From positions 196,295 to 260,294 of the forward strand of contig NZ_LMNL01000034.1 of assembly GCF_001422985.1 (NCBI RefSeq): 64,000 bases of DNA. Direction: 5' to 3'. Every line of letters begins with the position of its first letter. The stretch's first letter is position 1. The stretch is from Methylobacterium sp. Leaf117 (GTDB taxonomy: Bacteria > Pseudomonadota > Alphaproteobacteria > Rhizobiales > Beijerinckiaceae). The notes beneath the pieces are model-generated. The model saw nothing but the letters and a program-made list of their open reading frames with translations, searched no databases and was not told the DNA's origin. Below are positions 61,719 through 64,000 of this stretch, one piece after another. The translations under genes were made by a program, and so were the position numbers.

Positions 61719-62933
61719 CTAAGGCTGGGCGACGTCCCCTGATGCCGACGAGGCTGTTCTCGGCGTCTGCTCACGATCGAACCAGCGCGTGATCCAGCGG
61801 GCCGGCGCAGGCTGTGGACGAATCCGCGGTGGGTCGACGGGGCGCGGCAGGGCGCCTTCGTGACAGACAGACCGGCAGGACCAGAATCCCCCTTGCCGGC
61901 CTCCGATCATGCCGAGGCCGACCGGGGCGCCGGGTGCCTCCCCGGGCTCGAAGCGGCCCGCCGCCCAAACCCTCTGCCAGCGCTCGCGGACCGTGAGATC
62001 CGCGTCGCGCCAGGCCAGCCTGCGAAGCCCACAGGCGGCAAAAATCCGGGTGGCCGTGCAATCGACCGGAATCCAGACCCAGGCGCTGAAGACATAGACC
62101 CGCGCCGGCTCGAACGCTGCCGGATCGACAGCCTTCATGAAGGACGTATGACCGTCCTGCGTCGGCGGCCCGGGGGTGGAACCCCCGGCGCTGGACTTCC
62201 CGACATGGTACCGGAGCCGAGTCCGGAACGTGATGGGGCTGGGAACCGGCGCCGCCGCCAAGGCCGAAGCGGGCAAATCGTGCCGCGCGGCATAGGCTGC
62301 ATCGCAGAGGTGAACCCAGGGCTCGAAATCGACAGCCCAAGCCTCCTCGATGGCGAAGCGTCGGACGGAGCCCTCGAAGCGATGGGGCCCCACCTGGCGG
62401 ACGGGCTCCGGCTTCCACGCCGCGCCGACGGCCTTCACCCGCAGCAGCGGGGCAGCCCCGTGAGCCTGCAGGGCCGCAGACAGCCGCGCGAAATCCGCAT
62501 CCGTTTCGCCCTGGCTTTCCGTCCGAACCAGGATGTGGGACCCAGCCGCCAACTCGGCCAGGAAGCTGGCCCGGAGATGGGCGGCCCGGCCATATTCCCG
62601 CTCCAGCAGCACCTCCGGTGCGACGGAGCCGACGAGCTGCATGGTGTTCCACCAGATGTTGTAGCGCTCGCTGCGGCAATAGAAGGCGCCCGTATCGGTT
62701 TCTTCGATGCACAGATCGCCGGGGACACCGAACCCCTCGAATCCGCATCCGAGGCCGCGCACCAAAGCGTCGATCGGCGTGTAGGCAAAGCGCAGCAGGC
62801 CCGATGGCTCGACGCCGCAATAGCGCTGGACGAAGCCGAACTCGCAATTGCCGCCGAGGCTGCGAAAGGTTCGCATGCGCGCGGCAAGGTCGGCCACCGC
62901 AGCGCTCGGCATGAGGGAGCGTGAAGGCGCCAT
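61719..62933 (-). CDS. Conserved hypothetical protein with SLGGNCEFGF motif
   Basis: The 404-residue product opens with an unusual conserved-looking block: ARMRTFRSLGGNCEFGFVQR YCGVEPSGLLRFAYTP, followed by SERYNIWWNTMQLVGSVAPE VLLEREYGRAAHLRASFLAE LAAGSHILVRTESQGETDAD. The SLG-x-N-C pattern resembles the DUF1796 putative Cys-peptidase group, with C at the start of the motif as a candidate nucleophile. The C-terminal third is a beta-rich domain (VYVFSAWVWIPVDCTATRIF). Function unknown. It lies downstream of tRNA-Phe. Confidence 0.55.
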   Translation of the reverse strand: MAPSRSLMPSAAVADLAARMRTFRSLGGNCEFGFVQRYCGVEPSGLLRFAYTPIDALVRGLGCGFEGFGVPGDLCIEETDTGAFYCRSERYNIWWNTMQLVGSVAPEVLLEREYGRAAHLRASFLAELAAGSHILVRTESQGETDADFARLSAALQAHGAAPLLRVKAVGAAWKPEPVRQVGPHRFEGSVRRFAIEEAWAVDFEPWVHLCDAAYAARHDLPASALAAAPVPSPITFRTRLRYHVGKSSAGGSTPGPPTQDGHTSFMKAVDPAAFEPARVYVFSAWVWIPVDCTATRIFAACGLRRLAWRDADLTVRERWQRVWAAGRFEPGEAPGAPVGLGMIGGRQGGFWSCRSVCHEGALPRPVDPPRIRPQPAPARWITRWFDREQTPRTASSASGDVAQP

Positions 62934-63086
62934 GGCTCCGATGTACCCGAAGGCGTTTCAGGATGTACAGGGCAGGAGGCGGATCGTCAGAGTGGCGAAA
63001 CACCGGGCGCCGGCCCGCCGTCTTCCGCCCTCTCACAGAAGCGTCGAGGGACGGCGTCAGATCACGATCATCGATCGGAAAACAGA

Positions 63087-63162
63087 TGGTGCCCAGGGAC
63101 GGAATCGAACCGCCGACACTGCGATTTTCAGTCGCATGCTCTACCAACTGAGCTACCTGGGC
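63087..63162 (-). tRNA. tRNA-Phe (anticodon GAA)
   Basis: The 76-nt minus-strand gene folds into a cloverleaf: acceptor GCCCAGG/CCTGGGC, D-arm GCTC-AGTTGGT-AGAGC, anticodon stem TGCGA/TCGCA with loop CTGAAAA (anticodon GAA), T-arm GGCGG-TTCGATT-CCGTC, and an encoded CCA end. This is tRNA-Phe. It lies downstream of maf-yacG as in other Rhizobiales. Confidence 0.95.
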
Positions 63163-63269
63163 CTCCGCCGGTTCGCGTTAGCGGCACCGGCTGGAGCGGG
63201 GGTATAGGGGGTCGATTGCGGACTGTCCAGCCTCGTTCGAAAGAGAAAATCACGGGGTGCCCGGTAGCC

Positions 63270-63494
63270 TCAATCCCGAGGCCGCGAGACGCCGCCGGTG
63301 CCCTCCGCATCTTCGTCCTCGTCGTCCGCAGTGGGGATGGCATAGCGGTCGGTCAGCCAGCGCCCCAGGTCGACATCGGCGCAACGGGCCGAGCAGAACG
63401 GCACGAAGGCGGGCTCGGACGGCTTGCGGCAGATGGGGCAGGGATCGAGTTGAGCCGGCTTTGCGCGCGCCCGGCCGGACGATGGATCGTTCAT
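63270..63494 (-). CDS. yacG: DNA gyrase inhibitor / zinc-binding protein YacG
   Basis: YacG is a small Zn-ribbon protein that binds and inhibits gyrase in E. coli. The 74-residue product has the four Cys ligands in [20 protein letters not shown] followed by [16 protein letters not shown], the signature of the family. Its ATG overlaps the maf stop (TCAT on plus), typical for this pair. Confidence 0.9.
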   Translation of the reverse strand: MNDPSSGRARAKPAQLDPCPICRKPSEPAFVPFCSARCADVDLGRWLTDRYAIPTADDEDEDAEGTGGVSRPRD

Positions 63495-64000
63495 GCAAGC
63501 CCTCCCCACGCACTGCGAACCGGAAATCCCTCGCCGTCGAGTAAGCTGAGGGTTTCATAGAGGGGCAACCCGACGACCGCGCTGTGCGATCCCACCAGCT
63601 TGACCACGAAAGCGCCGGCCAGCCCCTGAATGGCGTAGCCACCGGCCTTTCCGCGCCATTCGCCGGACGCCAGGTAGGCCTCGATCTCCCGCGACGACAG
63701 GCGCTTGAAGCGGACCCGGGTCTCGACCACCCGCTCCCGACGCACATCCCGTGGCGAAAGGAGGCACACGGCCGTGTAAACCCGATGCTGCCGACCGGAC
63801 AGGAGCCGCAGGCAATCGGCCGCCTCGTCGGGCAGCTCGGCCTTGGGCAGGACGCGCCGCCCGACCGCCACCACGGTGTCGGCGGCGATCACGTAAGCCT
63901 CCCGCATGTCATCGCGCCGGCGTGCGGCCGCGCCGGCCACGGCGAGCTTCTCTCGCGCCAGGCGCCGGGCCAACTCTCGCGGCGTCTCCGACTTGCGAGG
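63491..64000 (-). CDS. maf: Maf-type nucleoside triphosphate pyrophosphatase (N-terminal part outside window)
   Basis: Maf hydrolyses non-canonical nucleotides (dTTP/UTP group). The visible ~170 residues run from the window edge: [39 protein letters not shown] (the D of the DTVV motif is the catalytic base), [52 protein letters not shown]. All are family hallmarks. It is coupled to yacG. Confidence 0.95.
   Translation of the reverse strand, partial: PRKSETPRELARRLAREKLAVAGAAARRRDDMREAYVIAADTVVAVGRRVLPKAELPDEAADCLRLLSGRQHRVYTAVCLLSPRDVRRERVVETRVRFKRLSSREIEAYLASGEWRGKAGGYAIQGLAGAFVVKLVGSHSAVVGLPLYETLSLLDGEGFPVRSAWGGLA

Overview
The window is a GC-rich alphaproteobacterial chromosome segment, most like Methylobacterium/Methylorubrum. 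This placement is by recognition only. It rests on the Rhizobiales-type flagellar order (flgB-flgC-fliE-flgG-flgA-flgI and flgE-flgK-flgL-flaF-flbT-flgD-fliQ), the regulators FlaF, FlbT and FtcR, an intracellular PHA depolymerase, an Omp25-type barrel, and a maf-yacG-tRNA-Phe block. Coding density is high, with many 1-4 nt start/stop overlaps.

Flagellar block (1-30.2 kb, mostly minus strand). It runs flgI (cut by the window edge), flgA, flgG, fliE, flgC, flgB; then a FliL-like protein, a FlgN-like protein, a FlgJ/CheL rod-binding protein, a FliJ-like coiled coil, fliR and flhA; then fliQ, flgD, flbT, flaF, flgL, flgK, flgE, fliI, flgF, a DUF1217 protein and a small membrane-anchored protein. 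PilZ and flagellin fliC lie on the plus strand, and fliC converges on ftcR. Together these encode rod, P-ring, hook, hook-filament junction, filament, part of the export gate and ATPase, and regulators. The motor, switch, MS-ring and most other export genes lie outside. Two foreign-looking segments interrupt the block. A ~6 kb AT-richer segment (3.3-9.3 kb) holds a CBM/DUF5648 repeat protein, a BrnT/BrnA toxin-antitoxin pair and a heparinase II/III-like protein. A 3 kb plus-strand segment (14.27-17.16 kb) holds a small Cys-rich exported protein and 5-oxoprolinase pxpB-pxpC-pxpA, and it separates fliQ from flhA.

Envelope, transport and metabolism (30.2-48.2 kb): FUSC efflux-type protein, small lipoprotein, PRC-barrel protein overlapping an MFS carrier, ABC exporter, periplasmic protein, PHA depolymerase (phaZ), glutathione S-transferase, small secreted protein, a response-regulator/histidine-kinase pair, UbiK-like factor, YbjN-proC, a TetR-type regulator and a frameshifted cupin gene.

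Mixed region (48.4-64 kb): App1-type phosphatase, YqcI/YcgG and DUF1989 pair, RNase HI with an extra C-terminal domain, 3-methyladenine DNA glycosylase, a chemoreceptor, a complete IS5-family element (16-bp inverted repeats, TTA target duplication), an unusual double-barrel porin, a serine recombinase, a run of very small membrane proteins, a conserved hypothetical protein, tRNA-Phe(GAA), yacG and maf (cut by the window edge).

The observations I rate highest are: a ~105-residue domain shared by flagellin FliC and hook-junction protein FlgK; short tandem repeats of 12-21 nt, in frame inside five unrelated genes and also between genes; a clear minus-strand terminator (54.9 kb) with no protein gene feeding it; and a 34-residue membrane microprotein at 60.1 kb.
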